DNA from: Bog-375 sp049587755
Lineage (GTDB): Bacteria; Acidobacteriota; Terriglobia; Bryobacterales; Bryobacteraceae
Direction: 5' to 3'
Length of the DNA stretch: 64,000 bases
NCBI GenBank assembly: GCA_049587755.1
Contig: JBAVEN010000071.1
Span: forward strand, 1 to 64,000
In this document: positions 53,821 through 62,746 of the stretch, in pieces
Layout: every line of letters begins with the position of its first letter
Position numbering within the stretch: position 1 is the stretch's first letter
Notes under the pieces: model-generated
Databases searched by the model: none
What the model was told of the DNA's origin: nothing
What the model saw: the letters and a program-made list of their open reading frames with translations, nothing else
Program-made: the position numbers and the translations under genes

Positions 53821-55383
53821 CTAGTGCATGGCACCGCCGCGCACCTGATAGCGGGGCTTTTTCATCACCAGCAGCAGCGGCAGCATGAGCAGAAAAACCA
53901 CCGCCAGCACCAGGAACGTATCCACGAATGAGACCATCGCTGCCTGCCGCTGGACCATCCCCCAGATCACGCCGTAAGCGCGTTGCCGCGCGGCAGTGGT
54001 GTCGCTGCCGTGAGCGATCATGCTGGTCCCGATGCCCCGCGCCATGGACCTCACCTGCGGGCTGAGCGCGGTGACATGCGCGCCCAGCAGTTGAGTATGG
54101 AACTGCTGGCGCCGGAACAAATAGGTGGTGGCGCTGGCGATGCCGAAGCTGCCGCCCAGGTTGCGCATCAGGTTGAACATGCTGGTGGCGTTGCCCATCT
54201 CTTCGCGCGAGATGCGATCCATGGTGGCGGTGGTCAAGGGCACAAACAGCATCGCCAGCGAAGCCCCCTGGATGAACTGCGGCCAGAAGATTTCCCAGTA
54301 GCCGGCGTTCAGATTGAGGCGGCCCAAAGCGTAGAGGCTCCAGGAGGCGATGGTGATCCCGACGGCGAGCACCTTGCGCGGGTCGAAGCGGGCCATCACG
54401 GTGCCCACCACCGGCATCATCAGGAACGACCCCAGACCGCGGGGCGCCATGGCAACGCCGGCATCGAGCGCCGAGTACCCGAGCAGCGTCTGCAGAAAAA
54501 TCGGCAGCAAGAGCAGGCTGCCGTAAAGCACGAAGCCGAGCACCGTCATCAGAAACACCCCGGCGGCGTAAGTCCGCTCTTTGAATACGCGCAGGCGCAC
54601 CACCGGGTCTCGCGTGGAAAACTCATGCGCCACGAAAATCACCAGCGCCGCCGCCGCCGTCGCCGTCAGCGCGATAATCCAGTGAGAACCGAACCAGTCT
54701 TCCTCCTGCCCCTTGTCGAGCACCACCTGCAGCGCGCCCACCCACACCGCCAGCAGGCCGATGCCCCAGTAATCGATTCCCAATCCGCGGCGGCGAATGT
54801 AGGACGGGTCGAAGATGAATAGCCGCGTCATGACGATCGAGGCCAGACCGACCGGCAGGTTGATGTAGAACACCCATCGCCAGCTATAGTTGTCCGTCAG
54901 CCAGCCGCCGATCATCGGGCCGAGCATGGGCGCCACCACAATGCCGAGCCCCCAGAACGCCATCGCCTTGCCACGGTCGCGCGGCGGGAAAGCCTCCAGC
55001 ATCACGGCCTGCGAAAGCGGCTGCAAGGCTCCGCCCGTCGCCCCTTGCACCACGCGGAAGGCGATCAAAACGCTTAGCGACGGCGCCATGCCACAGAGGA
55101 CCGAAGCCGCCGTGAACCCGAACACGGCCGTCATCAGGATGCGCTTGCGTCCGAAGCGGCTCGCCAGCCACCCGGTCATGGGCAAGACCACCGCGTTGGC
55201 CACCAGGTAGGAAGTCAGCGCCCACGCCGCTTCGTCCACGCTCGCCGAAAGGCTGCCCGCGATGTGCGGCAGCGACACGTTGACCACGGTCGTGTCCAGC
55301 ACCTCCATGAAGGTGGCGAACATTACCGCAACGGCTACAATCCAGGGGTTGACGTGCGGAACGTGCGAACTCTCAGACGGCAT
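53821..55383 (-). CDS. emrB: 14-TM multidrug MFS transporter, EmrB/QacA type
   Basis: DHA2-family proton-coupled exporter of 520 residues with about 14 membrane helices. Motif A is WLASRFGRKRILM, the family C-type region reads AFRVVQGATGGALQPLSQAV, and VNVSLPHIAGSL follows the usual opening AVMFATFMEVLDTTVVNVS. It probably exports hydrophobic drugs or a cell metabolite. An EmrA/TolC partner is not seen nearby. The start at 55383 has a GGGTCGGG stretch. It abuts the decayed methyltransferase region. Confidence 0.9.
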   Translation of the reverse strand: MPSESSHVPHVNPWIVAVAVMFATFMEVLDTTVVNVSLPHIAGSLSASVDEAAWALTSYLVANAVVLPMTGWLASRFGRKRILMTAVFGFTAASVLCGMAPSLSVLIAFRVVQGATGGALQPLSQAVMLEAFPPRDRGKAMAFWGLGIVVAPMLGPMIGGWLTDNYSWRWVFYINLPVGLASIVMTRLFIFDPSYIRRRGLGIDYWGIGLLAVWVGALQVVLDKGQEEDWFGSHWIIALTATAAAALVIFVAHEFSTRDPVVRLRVFKERTYAAGVFLMTVLGFVLYGSLLLLPIFLQTLLGYSALDAGVAMAPRGLGSFLMMPVVGTVMARFDPRKVLAVGITIASWSLYALGRLNLNAGYWEIFWPQFIQGASLAMLFVPLTTATMDRISREEMGNATSMFNLMRNLGGSFGIASATTYLFRRQQFHTQLLGAHVTALSPQVRSMARGIGTSMIAHGSDTTAARQRAYGVIWGMVQRQAAMVSFVDTFLVLAVVFLLMLPLLLVMKKPRYQVRGGAMH

Positions 55384-55460
55384 CCCGACCCATGCTTATT
55401 TTGTAACACGCGCCGGAGGCTTTCTGCCCGGCACAGCGCCCGCGCCCGCCGGGCATAACA

Positions 55461-55502
55461 ACACTTACCTCCTGCCAAAACGCGAGAATGCGGAATCGCC
55501 GG
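55461..55502 (-). repeat. 42-bp direct repeat, downstream copy
   Basis: This copy differs from 55711-55752 by one base. Read on the minus strand it ends in AGGAGGTAAGTGT, that is, a ribosome-binding site ahead of an ATG. It lies just past the decayed methyltransferase fragment. Confidence 0.8.
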
Positions 55503-55516
55503 GCGCCAAAGAAAGG

Positions 55517-55706
55517 GCGCAGGCAGAAACAGAGCGGCATCGCGCTGCGAGTTGGGATGATCGGCGCGCAGGACTTCAGTGGCCGGCGTATTGCAGTAAC
55601 GACCGTCGGAAGCGAGCAGATCGGGAATGCCCAACTTCGCCGCGGCATAGATTGCTTGCGCGGCAATCACACCGGGCCAGATGTATTCCATCGGGTTGGT
55701 CGGCAT
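55517..55706 (-). pseudogene. Decayed O-methyltransferase fragment
   Basis: From the ATG at 55706 the first 60 residues match the start of bacterial O-methyltransferase dimerisation domains: MEYIWPGVIAAQAIYAAAKL, then GIPDLLASDGRYCNTPATEV and LRADHPNSQRDAALF. About 35-45 residues normally lying between DLLA and DGRY are missing. The frame then degenerates and no SAM-binding domain follows. It is flanked on both sides by the 42-bp repeat and appears to be a dead remnant. Confidence 0.65.
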
Positions 55707-55710
55707 AAGG

Positions 55711-55752
55711 ACACTTACATCCTGCCAAAACGCGAGAATGCGGAATCGCCGG
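55711..55752 (-). repeat. 42-bp direct repeat, upstream copy
   Basis: Nearly identical to 55461-55502. On the minus strand it runs into the ATG of the methyltransferase fragment and contains its GCAGGATGTAAGTGT leader. The region from 55753 to 55899 holds only the promoter area of the TPR lipoprotein gene. Confidence 0.8.
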
Positions 55753-55899
55753 CAGGTCCGCCGTTATATCCCCGCGTTTTCAGGCGCCGGTAACGCCGCG
55801 GAGAACTGTTACAATGGGGTCGGATTATCGCGCGGCACGCCGCTCTGGCGCGCTGCCCGTCGATCGGCATGAAATGAAAAAGAAACGGTAGGGCTTGTC

Positions 55900-58281
55900 A
55901 TGCGCACGATCCACCTGCTCGTCGCCACTGCCGCGCTGCTAACGCTGGTGTCTTGCAGCCGGGATCCCAACGTCGCGAAGCGGCGCTACCTGGAGAGCGG
56001 CAACCGGTACTTCGATAGAGGCAAGTACAAAGAAGCCGCCATCATGTACGCCGACGCATTGCAGAAGGACCGTTTGTGGGGACCGGCTCACTACAAGCTG
56101 GGGCTCACCTGGGTCAAGACCGGCAACCTGGGTGGCGCCCTGAACGAGTTCCACAAAGCCATCGAACGACTGCCTAAAGATTCGCCGGACCGTGTGGACG
56201 CAACCGTCAAAATCTGCGAAATCTATCTGGCGGCGGAACGGACCCGCGACAATCCGGCCATGATGGCGGAAACGCAAGGATACATCAAGGACCTGCTGAC
56301 GCGCGATCCAAACTCTTATGATGGGCACCGGCTCAGCGGCGATTTCGATTTCGTGCGCGCGCAGCAAGCCCTCAGCACGGGCCGCCGCGACGAGGGCAGA
56401 ACCCTGCTGGACGCCGCCCAGGCCGAGTACGAGAAGGCCAATGCCATCAAACCCGGCGAGACGGGAGTTTCCATGCAGATGGCGCGCGTGGTGGCCGAGA
56501 AGGGCAAGTTCGACGAAGCCGAGAAGATCTACCGGCAGGTGATCGACAAGGACAAGACCTATCGAGCTGCATACAACGAGCTGTACCGCTTGCAAGTGCT
56601 GGCGGAAAAGAGTCTGGACGCCGGCGAGCAGACGCTGAAACTCGGCTATCAGAATAATCCCAAGGCATACAGTTTTCTGACCGCGCTGGCCGTGCAATAC
56701 AGCTACCAGGGCCGCAAGGATGACATGCTCAAGGTGCTGCAGCAGATCAAGTCCCTGAAGGATTTCCCGGACGGCTACCTGGTGGTGGGCGACTTTTATC
56801 GGCGGCTGGGAGACACCGATGCGGCGATTAAAGAGTATCGCCAGGGCCAGGCGCAGGATCCCAAGCGGAAAACGGTGTACCTGAAGCGCGTCGTGGAAGC
56901 TCTGATGGCGCGCGGGAGAGGGTCCGAAGCCGAAGAAATCAACCGCCAGCTTTTGAAGGACAACCCCCAAGACAGTTTCGCCAAGGAAATCGAAGGCAGC
57001 CTGCTGCTGGATCGCGGCGATCTCGCCACCGCCATGGTGGATTTGCAGGCAGCCGTCACGGCCGACCCGCACAACCCGGTGAACCATTACCGGCTGGGCC
57101 TGGCGCACAAGGCGCGCGCGGTGGCTGACCGCGCCGTCGCCGCCGGTGAGGTGGAACAGGCCCGGCAGGAATTCGAAAGCGCGCTGGCAATTCGTCCCGA
57201 TTTCATCCAAGCCCGTTTGGAATTGGCGCGGCTGGAAATCGCCAAGGGCGATTACGAGGCCGCGCTGAAAACGGCGCAGCAGGCGCTGGCGGTTGACCGT
57301 TCGAACCTGCCTGCGCAGATCATCGAATCGGCCGCTCTGCTGGCGCAAAAAAAGACCGATGAGGCGCGGCAACTGCTGGAAAACCTGCGCTCCAAGACCC
57401 CCGATTCCCCGGACGTGGTCTTTCAATTGGGACGGCTGAACCTGGTCGAACAGAAGTACAAGGAAGCCGATCAAGACTTCCGGCGCACCTACGACCTGAA
57501 TCCAGCCAACATCCGCGGGATGACCGGGCTGGTGGAAAGCGACCTGCTCCAGAACAAGCCGGACGCCGCCATCCAAACGCTCAAGGCGGAACTCGCCAAG
57601 AATCCCGAGCGCAGCGAAATCAAGCTGTTGTTGGCTGACGTGGAAGTGAGGATCGGCAATTTGGATGACGCCATCGCCGACTACCAGTCGATCGTGGACA
57701 AGCTGGGTAAGAACTCCAAGGCCCGGGCCCGAATCTATGTTCGGCTCGGCGAAGCGTACCGCCGCAAGGGAGATCCTGCCGACGCCATCCAGGCCTTCCA
57801 GAAGGCGCGCGAGCTTCTTCCCGACGATGAGACGGTGCTGAGTTCGCTGGCGCTGGTGCTCGATGCCGCGCAGCGCTGGAGCGAGGCGATACAAGTTTAC
57901 AACGCCGCCATCAAACTGGCGCCCAATGACGGCGTCAGCCTCAACAACGACGCGTTTCTCCTCGCTGAGCATGGCGGCGACCTGGATCAGGCTCTCACCA
58001 TGGCGCAGCACGCAACACAACTGCTGCCCGACTACGCCGAAGTGTCCGATACGCTGGGCTGGATCTACCTGAAGAAGAACTTGAGCGATCAGGCAATTGA
58101 CATCTTCAAGCGAAACGTGGCGCGGCAGCCGAACTCTTCCACCTATCGCTATCACCTAGGCATGGCGTGGTACCAAAAGGGCGACAAGACGCAGGCCCAC
58201 CAGGCGCTGCTCGAAGCCATGAAGTACAATCCCTCGGCGGTCGAGAAGCAAAAGATCCAGGAACTACTGGCCAAGCTCTGA
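55900..58281 (+). CDS. TPR lipoprotein
   Basis: A 793-residue protein that is a solenoid of about 18-20 TPR units after a lipoprotein signal (LLVATAALLTLVSCSRDPN, lipobox LVSC). Repeats run from about residue 28 (RYFDRGKYKEAAIMYADALQ) to the end (HLGMAWYQKGDKTQAHQALL). Layout and length recall the PrsT-type TPR proteins of exopolysaccharide/PEP-CTERM loci, but no such genes are nearby. It is likely anchored in the outer membrane, facing the periplasm. Convergent with hisA. Confidence 0.82.
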   Translation: MRTIHLLVATAALLTLVSCSRDPNVAKRRYLESGNRYFDRGKYKEAAIMYADALQKDRLWGPAHYKLGLTWVKTGNLGGALNEFHKAIERLPKDSPDRVDATVKICEIYLAAERTRDNPAMMAETQGYIKDLLTRDPNSYDGHRLSGDFDFVRAQQALSTGRRDEGRTLLDAAQAEYEKANAIKPGETGVSMQMARVVAEKGKFDEAEKIYRQVIDKDKTYRAAYNELYRLQVLAEKSLDAGEQTLKLGYQNNPKAYSFLTALAVQYSYQGRKDDMLKVLQQIKSLKDFPDGYLVVGDFYRRLGDTDAAIKEYRQGQAQDPKRKTVYLKRVVEALMARGRGSEAEEINRQLLKDNPQDSFAKEIEGSLLLDRGDLATAMVDLQAAVTADPHNPVNHYRLGLAHKARAVADRAVAAGEVEQARQEFESALAIRPDFIQARLELARLEIAKGDYEAALKTAQQALAVDRSNLPAQIIESAALLAQKKTDEARQLLENLRSKTPDSPDVVFQLGRLNLVEQKYKEADQDFRRTYDLNPANIRGMTGLVESDLLQNKPDAAIQTLKAELAKNPERSEIKLLLADVEVRIGNLDDAIADYQSIVDKLGKNSKARARIYVRLGEAYRRKGDPADAIQAFQKARELLPDDETVLSSLALVLDAAQRWSEAIQVYNAAIKLAPNDGVSLNNDAFLLAEHGGDLDQALTMAQHATQLLPDYAEVSDTLGWIYLKKNLSDQAIDIFKRNVARQPNSSTYRYHLGMAWYQKGDKTQAHQALLEAMKYNPSAVEKQKIQELLAKL

Positions 58282-58290
58282 AGACAGCCG

Positions 58291-58989
58291 CTACGCGGCC
58301 AGCTTCGCCAGTTCGTCGAGACTCAAGCGGCCCGTGTAGATGGCCATGCCAACAGCCGCGTTCACGTTCATGTCGAGCAGGGAGCGCACTTCGTCCAACG
58401 TGGTGATGCCACCGGCGGCGGTCAGTTCGAGCGTGGTAGCCGCGCGCAGGCGGCGAAACCACGCAAGGTCCGTGCCTTGCATCATGCCTTCGCGATCCAC
58501 CCAGGTGCAGAGAAATCCGCCGCAGTAGGGTTCGAGCAAGCCCAGCATCCGCTCGGCGGTGAAGCCGGTGGCCTCCTGCCAGCCTTTGATCACGATCCGG
58601 CCGCCTCGCGAATCGGCCGCGATCAGCAGCCGTTCGCGGCCGATGGCGCGCCCGAGCTCGCTCAGAAACGCGTCGTCGATTCCTTGAGGAGTGAAGGCCG
58701 CGGTGCCCACGATCACTTTGTGCGCGCCCTGTTCGACCAACGCCCGCGCGCGCTCGACTGTGCGCACGCCGCCGCCCACGCGCGTCACTGCCCGCGCGGC
58801 CAGCAGCCGCACCAGCTCCCCGTTGGACCCGCGACCCATGGCGGCATCCAGATCGATCACCTGGATTTCCGGAAACGCGGCGAAGCGGCGCAGCATCTCC
58901 TCGGGCGAATCGGCTTCGAGCGCCTTTTCGCGGCCCTGCACCAGTTGCACAACCTTGCCGTCCATCAGGTCAATGCAAGGAAAAATCAT
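58291..58989 (-). CDS. hisA: Phosphoribosylformimino-AICAR-phosphate isomerase
   Basis: HisA opens the ribose in histidine synthesis (ProFAR to PRFAR). The (beta/alpha)8 protein of 232 residues has CIDLMDGKVVQLVQG, VTRVGGGVRTVERARAL, GWQEATGF and TAAGGITTLDEVRSLLDMN. It is on the divergent side: the usual AIDLK is CIDLM and several linkers are short. The start is the ATG at 58989, four bases inside hisF (ATGA). It is the last gene of the his operon. Confidence 0.88.
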   Translation of the reverse strand: MIFPCIDLMDGKVVQLVQGREKALEADSPEEMLRRFAAFPEIQVIDLDAAMGRGSNGELVRLLAARAVTRVGGGVRTVERARALVEQGAHKVIVGTAAFTPQGIDDAFLSELGRAIGRERLLIAADSRGGRIVIKGWQEATGFTAERMLGLLEPYCGGFLCTWVDREGMMQGTDLAWFRRLRAATTLELTAAGGITTLDEVRSLLDMNVNAAVGMAIYTGRLSLDELAKLAA

Positions 58990-59750
58990 CCACTCATCCT
59001 CACCGGAATGCCGTGCCGGTCGAGCTCTTCTTTCAACTGGTTCACCGTATAAGTTCCGTAGTGGAAGATGGAGGCCGCCAGCGCCGCGTCGGCGCAGCCT
59101 TCCGTCAGCACGCGCACGAAATGCTCCGGCTTGCCGGCGCCGCCGGAAGCGATGATGGGGATTCGGGTGGCCGAAGACACCGCGCGGGTCAGCTCGCAAT
59201 CGAAGCCGTCCTGTACGCCATCGGTATCCATGGAAGTGAGCAGGATTTCGCCCGCGCCCAAGGCTTCTCCCCGCGCCGCCCATTCGATGGCGTCGATGCC
59301 TTCATCGTCGCGGCCGCCGCGTGTGTAGACGTGCCACCGTCCGGGCGCGTGGCGGCGGGCGTCGATTGCCAGCACCACAGCCTGCGCGCCGAATTCGCAG
59401 CTCAATTCGGTGATCAGCTCCGGCCGCCGCACCGCCGCGGTATTGACGGAGACTTTGTCGGCGCCCGCCATGAGGATGCCGCGCGCATCCGCCACCGAGC
59501 GGATGCCGCCGCCCACCGCCAGGGGAATAAACACTTTGCGCGCGGTGCGCTCGACCACTCCCGCCATGATTTCGCGCGCGTCGCTCGATGCGGTGATATC
59601 GAGAAACACCAGCTCGTCGGCGCCGTCGCGGTTGTACCGGTCCGCCAGCTCCACCGGGTCGCCCGCATCGCGCAGGTTTACGAAATTGACGCCCTTCACC
59701 ACGCGGCCGCCAGTGACGTCGAGACAGGGAATGATCCGTTTTGCCAGCAT
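58986..59750 (-). CDS. hisF: Imidazole glycerol phosphate synthase cyclase subunit
   Basis: HisF takes ammonia from HisH and cyclises PRFAR to IGP and AICAR. The 254-residue barrel shows MLAKRIIPCLDVTGGRVVKG, DELVFLDITASSD, VGGGIRSVADARGIL, and IDARRHAPGRW then LTSMDTDGVQDGFD with the catalytic Asp residues. Start ATG 59750. hisH ends 42 bp upstream on the same strand and hisA overlaps its stop. Confidence 0.95.
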   Translation of the reverse strand: MLAKRIIPCLDVTGGRVVKGVNFVNLRDAGDPVELADRYNRDGADELVFLDITASSDAREIMAGVVERTARKVFIPLAVGGGIRSVADARGILMAGADKVSVNTAAVRRPELITELSCEFGAQAVVLAIDARRHAPGRWHVYTRGGRDDEGIDAIEWAARGEALGAGEILLTSMDTDGVQDGFDCELTRAVSSATRIPIIASGGAGKPEHFVRVLTEGCADAALAASIFHYGTYTVNQLKEELDRHGIPVRMSG

Positions 59751-59792
59751 GAATAATCTGCGCCGCGCGCCCAAAGAGCGGACGGCCTTGAC

Positions 59793-60386
59793 TCACATCT
59801 CCACGAAATTCCGCACAATCTTCAATCCGACCGGGCCGGACTTTTCCGGATGGAATTGCACGCCGAATACGTTGTCCGCCTCCAGCACCGCGGTGTACGG
59901 GGCGGCGTAAGTGCAAATCGCAGCCGCGCGCCCGTCCACCGGCACGTAATAACTGTGCGCGAAATACACGAACGGCCGGCCGGGCAAATCCCGCACCAGC
60001 TTCGAAGCAGGCTTCACTTCCAACTCATTCCAGCCCATGTGCGGTACGCGCGCATCGTTCGGGAACCGGCGCACCACACCGGCGAACAGGCCCAGGCCGC
60101 GGACCTCCGGCGCTTCTTCACTGGCCTCGAACAGCGCTTGCAAACCAAGGCAAATTCCCAGGAACGGCACGCCGGCGCGGATGCGCTCCACCAGTTCAGC
60201 GCGCACATCCAGCGCGTCCAGCGCTCGCATCATCTGGCCAAAATGGCCCACGCCGGGAAGCAGGATTTTATCCGCCCGCCGCAGGCCCGCGCCGTCCCGC
60301 ACCAGCGTGTAGGTGCAGCCCAACTCCGCCAGCGTGTTTTCGACCGACCGCAAATTGCCGGCCCCGTAATCGAATATTGTGATCAT
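59793..60386 (-). CDS. hisH: Imidazole glycerol phosphate synthase amidotransferase subunit
   Basis: Class I glutamine amidotransferase feeding ammonia to HisF. The 197-residue protein has the catalytic Cys in FLGICLGLQALFE, the His/Glu pair in FGVQFHPEKSG and the N-terminal FDYGAGNLRSVENTL. The ATG at 60386 is used rather than the adjacent TTG. hisB ends 13 bp upstream in the operon. Confidence 0.95.
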   Translation of the reverse strand: MITIFDYGAGNLRSVENTLAELGCTYTLVRDGAGLRRADKILLPGVGHFGQMMRALDALDVRAELVERIRAGVPFLGICLGLQALFEASEEAPEVRGLGLFAGVVRRFPNDARVPHMGWNELEVKPASKLVRDLPGRPFVYFAHSYYVPVDGRAAAICTYAAPYTAVLEADNVFGVQFHPEKSGPVGLKIVRNFVEM

Positions 60387-60399
60387 CAAAACTCCGGCT

Positions 60400-60987
60400 T
60401 CACAGCAACCCCTTGGTCGAGGGCAATTGCCCCTTCAGCCGCGCGTCTTTCGAGCAGGCGTACTTCATCGCCCGCGCCCAGCATTTGAAAATCGCTTCGA
60501 CCTTGTGATGGCTCGACCGGCCATACATCACCTTGGCGTGCAAATTCGCGCCGGCGTGATTCACGAAGCCACCGAAGAAATCTTCCAGCAGTTCGGCCTG
60601 CAGGTCTCCCACCAGCCGCACCCGCACCAGGTCTTTGTAGACCAGCGCCGGCCGCCCGCCCAGATCTACCGCAACCACTGCCAGCGTTTCATCCATCGGC
60701 ATCGCAAAATATCCGGCGCGATTGATGCCTCTGCGGTCGCCCAGCGCCTGTGCAAAAAGCTGACCGAGCACGATGCCGACGTCTTCCACCGTGTGGTGCT
60801 GGTCGACATCGAGGTCGCCCTCGGCGTGGAGCGTCAGGTCGAAGCCGCCGTGTTTAGAGAACAGCTCCAGCATGTGATCGAAGAATCGGATGCCGGTCGT
60901 TATTTCGTAGCGGCCGCGGCCGTCGATCTTCAACCGGCCGGCGATGCGCGTCTCCCTGGTGTCGCGGCGAATAACGGCCTGTCTCAT
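60400..60987 (-). CDS. hisB: Imidazoleglycerol-phosphate dehydratase
   Basis: Manganese enzyme converting IGP to imidazole acetol phosphate. The 195-residue protein is the single-domain IGPD form with no N-terminal phosphatase: RIAGRLKIDGRGRYEITTGI, FFDHMLELFSKHGGFDL, DQHHTVEDVGI and the repeat YGRSSHHKVEAIFKCWARAM. It therefore needs a separate histidinol-phosphatase, and a HAD gene overlaps it. Start ATG 60987. Confidence 0.95.
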   Translation of the reverse strand: MRQAVIRRDTRETRIAGRLKIDGRGRYEITTGIRFFDHMLELFSKHGGFDLTLHAEGDLDVDQHHTVEDVGIVLGQLFAQALGDRRGINRAGYFAMPMDETLAVVAVDLGGRPALVYKDLVRVRLVGDLQAELLEDFFGGFVNHAGANLHAKVMYGRSSHHKVEAIFKCWARAMKYACSKDARLKGQLPSTKGLL

Positions 60988-61664
60988 GCTCCGAATACCT
61001 CTTCGAGATAGTTAATGTCATAGACAATGGCGTACGCACCCTGCTGCTGAAACAGAAACACCAGGTCGATGTAGAGCGGGTTTGCAGGCGCCGCAATCCC
61101 GATAAACGGTGCACCCGCTGCGCGCGCACACCACGCGTCGTCCACTGTATCGCCCACGTAGTACGCTTTCGCGCCCGGATTCGCGTTCAGTATTTGCAGC
61201 AGTCCCTCCGGATCCGGCTTCTGCCGTTCGACCTCCCCCATGCCGACGATGGGCGAGAACTCGAGCTCCGGCGCGAACCGCTGCAGGGTCAGCTCAGCTT
61301 CCCACTTCGGCCGTCCGGTGAAGAGCGCGAAGCGGAATTGCCGATTGAGTTTTTCGAGCGTCCCCGGCCGCGCCACCCACCGCTCGCGCAACATCAAGCC
61401 ATCCGTTCCGTTGCCGTGGAAAATGGACTGGAAGTGCGCCTTCACCTCTTCAAACGCCGCATCGACACCCGCTTCGGCGACGATGTGGTGCGAAAGTTTC
61501 CAATCGTCGTTCCAGCCGCCCTGGTTCTTGAATTGCTGGATTTCGGCGGGCGCCAGCCGGCGGCCGGTGAAATGTTCCACCGTGCGCGCGATGGTTTCGC
61601 GGTAGGACTCGGTGACGTCCACCAACACGCCGTCCATGTCGAAAATCAGGATCGGCCGACTCAT
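60984..61664 (-). CDS. HAD-family phosphatase in the his operon
   Basis: HAD-superfamily subfamily IA hydrolase of 226 residues with the nucleophile DMDGVLVD (ILIFDMDGVLVDVTES), FTGRP, the Lys region ERQKPDPEGLLQIL and VGDTVDDAWCARAAG. It overlaps hisB downstream and hisC upstream by four bases (ATGA), so it is an integral operon gene. A histidinol-phosphate phosphatase role is the natural guess, but a phosphoglycolate-type activity cannot be excluded. Confidence 0.85.
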   Translation of the reverse strand: MSRPILIFDMDGVLVDVTESYRETIARTVEHFTGRRLAPAEIQQFKNQGGWNDDWKLSHHIVAEAGVDAAFEEVKAHFQSIFHGNGTDGLMLRERWVARPGTLEKLNRQFRFALFTGRPKWEAELTLQRFAPELEFSPIVGMGEVERQKPDPEGLLQILNANPGAKAYYVGDTVDDAWCARAAGAPFIGIAAPANPLYIDLVFLFQQQGAYAIVYDINYLEEVFGA

Positions 61665-62746
61665 CGTTGCCAGATCTTCTCGAGCGCTTCCAGCAGACGG
61701 CGCGTTTGCTCGCGCGTTCCCACGGTGATGCGGACACCGCCGGGCGCTTCGTAGCTGCGGTCGCGCACCAGGATGGCCTGCGCGCCCAACGCGTCGCGCA
61801 CCTCGATGGCGCGCGCGCCAAAATTCCCCAAGACGAAATTCGCCGAGCTGGGAACGTAGCGTATCCCCAGCCTTTCGAGACCGTAGCAGAGCAGTTCGCG
61901 CGCTGCCAGCACTTCGGCCACGTAGGTCCGAATGTAGTTCGCGTCGGCCACTGCTGCCTGCGCCGCCAGCACCGCCAGCGAGTTCACGCTGTACGGCGAC
62001 TGCGCCTTGTGCAGGAGGCGAACGTTGGCCTCGTGCGAAAACAGGCAGCCCAGCCGCATGCCCGCCATGCCGAACACTTTCGAAAACGTGCGGCTGACGA
62101 ACAAATTGGGCACGCGCTCGATTTCCCCCAGCGCCGTGACGCCGCTGAATTCGTAGTAGGCTTCGTCCACCAGCACCACGGCCTTGCGCGCGCGGCGCAG
62201 TATGCGCTCAACGCCCAGCAGCGAAACGCCGGTTCCGGTAGGGTTGTTGGGATTGGCCAGCAAAATGGCGCGGGTCGCCGGCGTGATCGCTTCGAGCAGC
62301 GCTTCGAGCGGAAACTCCATCCCCGGCGGCGCGTATTCCACTTGGCGAATCCGCGCGCCCGCCACTTCCGCATAGAAGCGGTACATGGCGTAGGCCGGTT
62401 TCAGCAGCAGGACCTCCTGGCCGTCGTCGACGTAGGTGTTGATGAAGACCTGGATCGCCTCGTCGGTGCCGTTGGTGAAAACGAATTGCTCCGGCCGCAC
62501 GCCGAAATAGCTCGCAATGGCCTGCTTGGCCCCGCCGTACTCCGGATACACCGCCAGGCTGGCCGCGTCAAGCGCGCCCGAGAGCGCTTCGATCACGCGC
62601 GGCGAGCAGCCCACTGTGTTTTCGTTGAAGTCCAGCCGCAGCTTGCCCGTGCGCCCGGCGGTGGGCGGTGAGTAGGGCGCCATGGCGAGCACCGCCGGCC
62701 GCGGCTGAATGGCGCCTCGCGGCAGCTTGGGCGATTTACCGGGCAC
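61661..62746 (-). CDS. hisC: Histidinol-phosphate aminotransferase
   Basis: PLP fold-type I enzyme turning imidazole acetol phosphate and Glu into histidinol phosphate. The 361-residue protein has LDFNENTVGCSPRV, FTNGTDEAIQVFINTYVDD, ANPNNPTGTGVS, VVLVDEAYYEFSG and the Schiff-base Lys in VSRTFSKVFGMAGMRLG. It begins at a GTG and overlaps hisD by 11 bp and the HAD gene by 4 bp. Confidence 0.95.
   Translation of the reverse strand: MPGKSPKLPRGAIQPRPAVLAMAPYSPPTAGRTGKLRLDFNENTVGCSPRVIEALSGALDAASLAVYPEYGGAKQAIASYFGVRPEQFVFTNGTDEAIQVFINTYVDDGQEVLLLKPAYAMYRFYAEVAGARIRQVEYAPPGMEFPLEALLEAITPATRAILLANPNNPTGTGVSLLGVERILRRARKAVVLVDEAYYEFSGVTALGEIERVPNLFVSRTFSKVFGMAGMRLGCLFSHEANVRLLHKAQSPYSVNSLAVLAAQAAVADANYIRTYVAEVLAARELLCYGLERLGIRYVPSSANFVLGNFGARAIEVRDALGAQAILVRDRSYEAPGGVRITVGTREQTRRLLEALEKIWQR

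Noticed and set aside
55503..55706. An intact methyltransferase gene
   Set aside because: Only the first part of the dimerisation domain is readable, with an internal deletion and no SAM-binding domain, so it is listed as a pseudogene.
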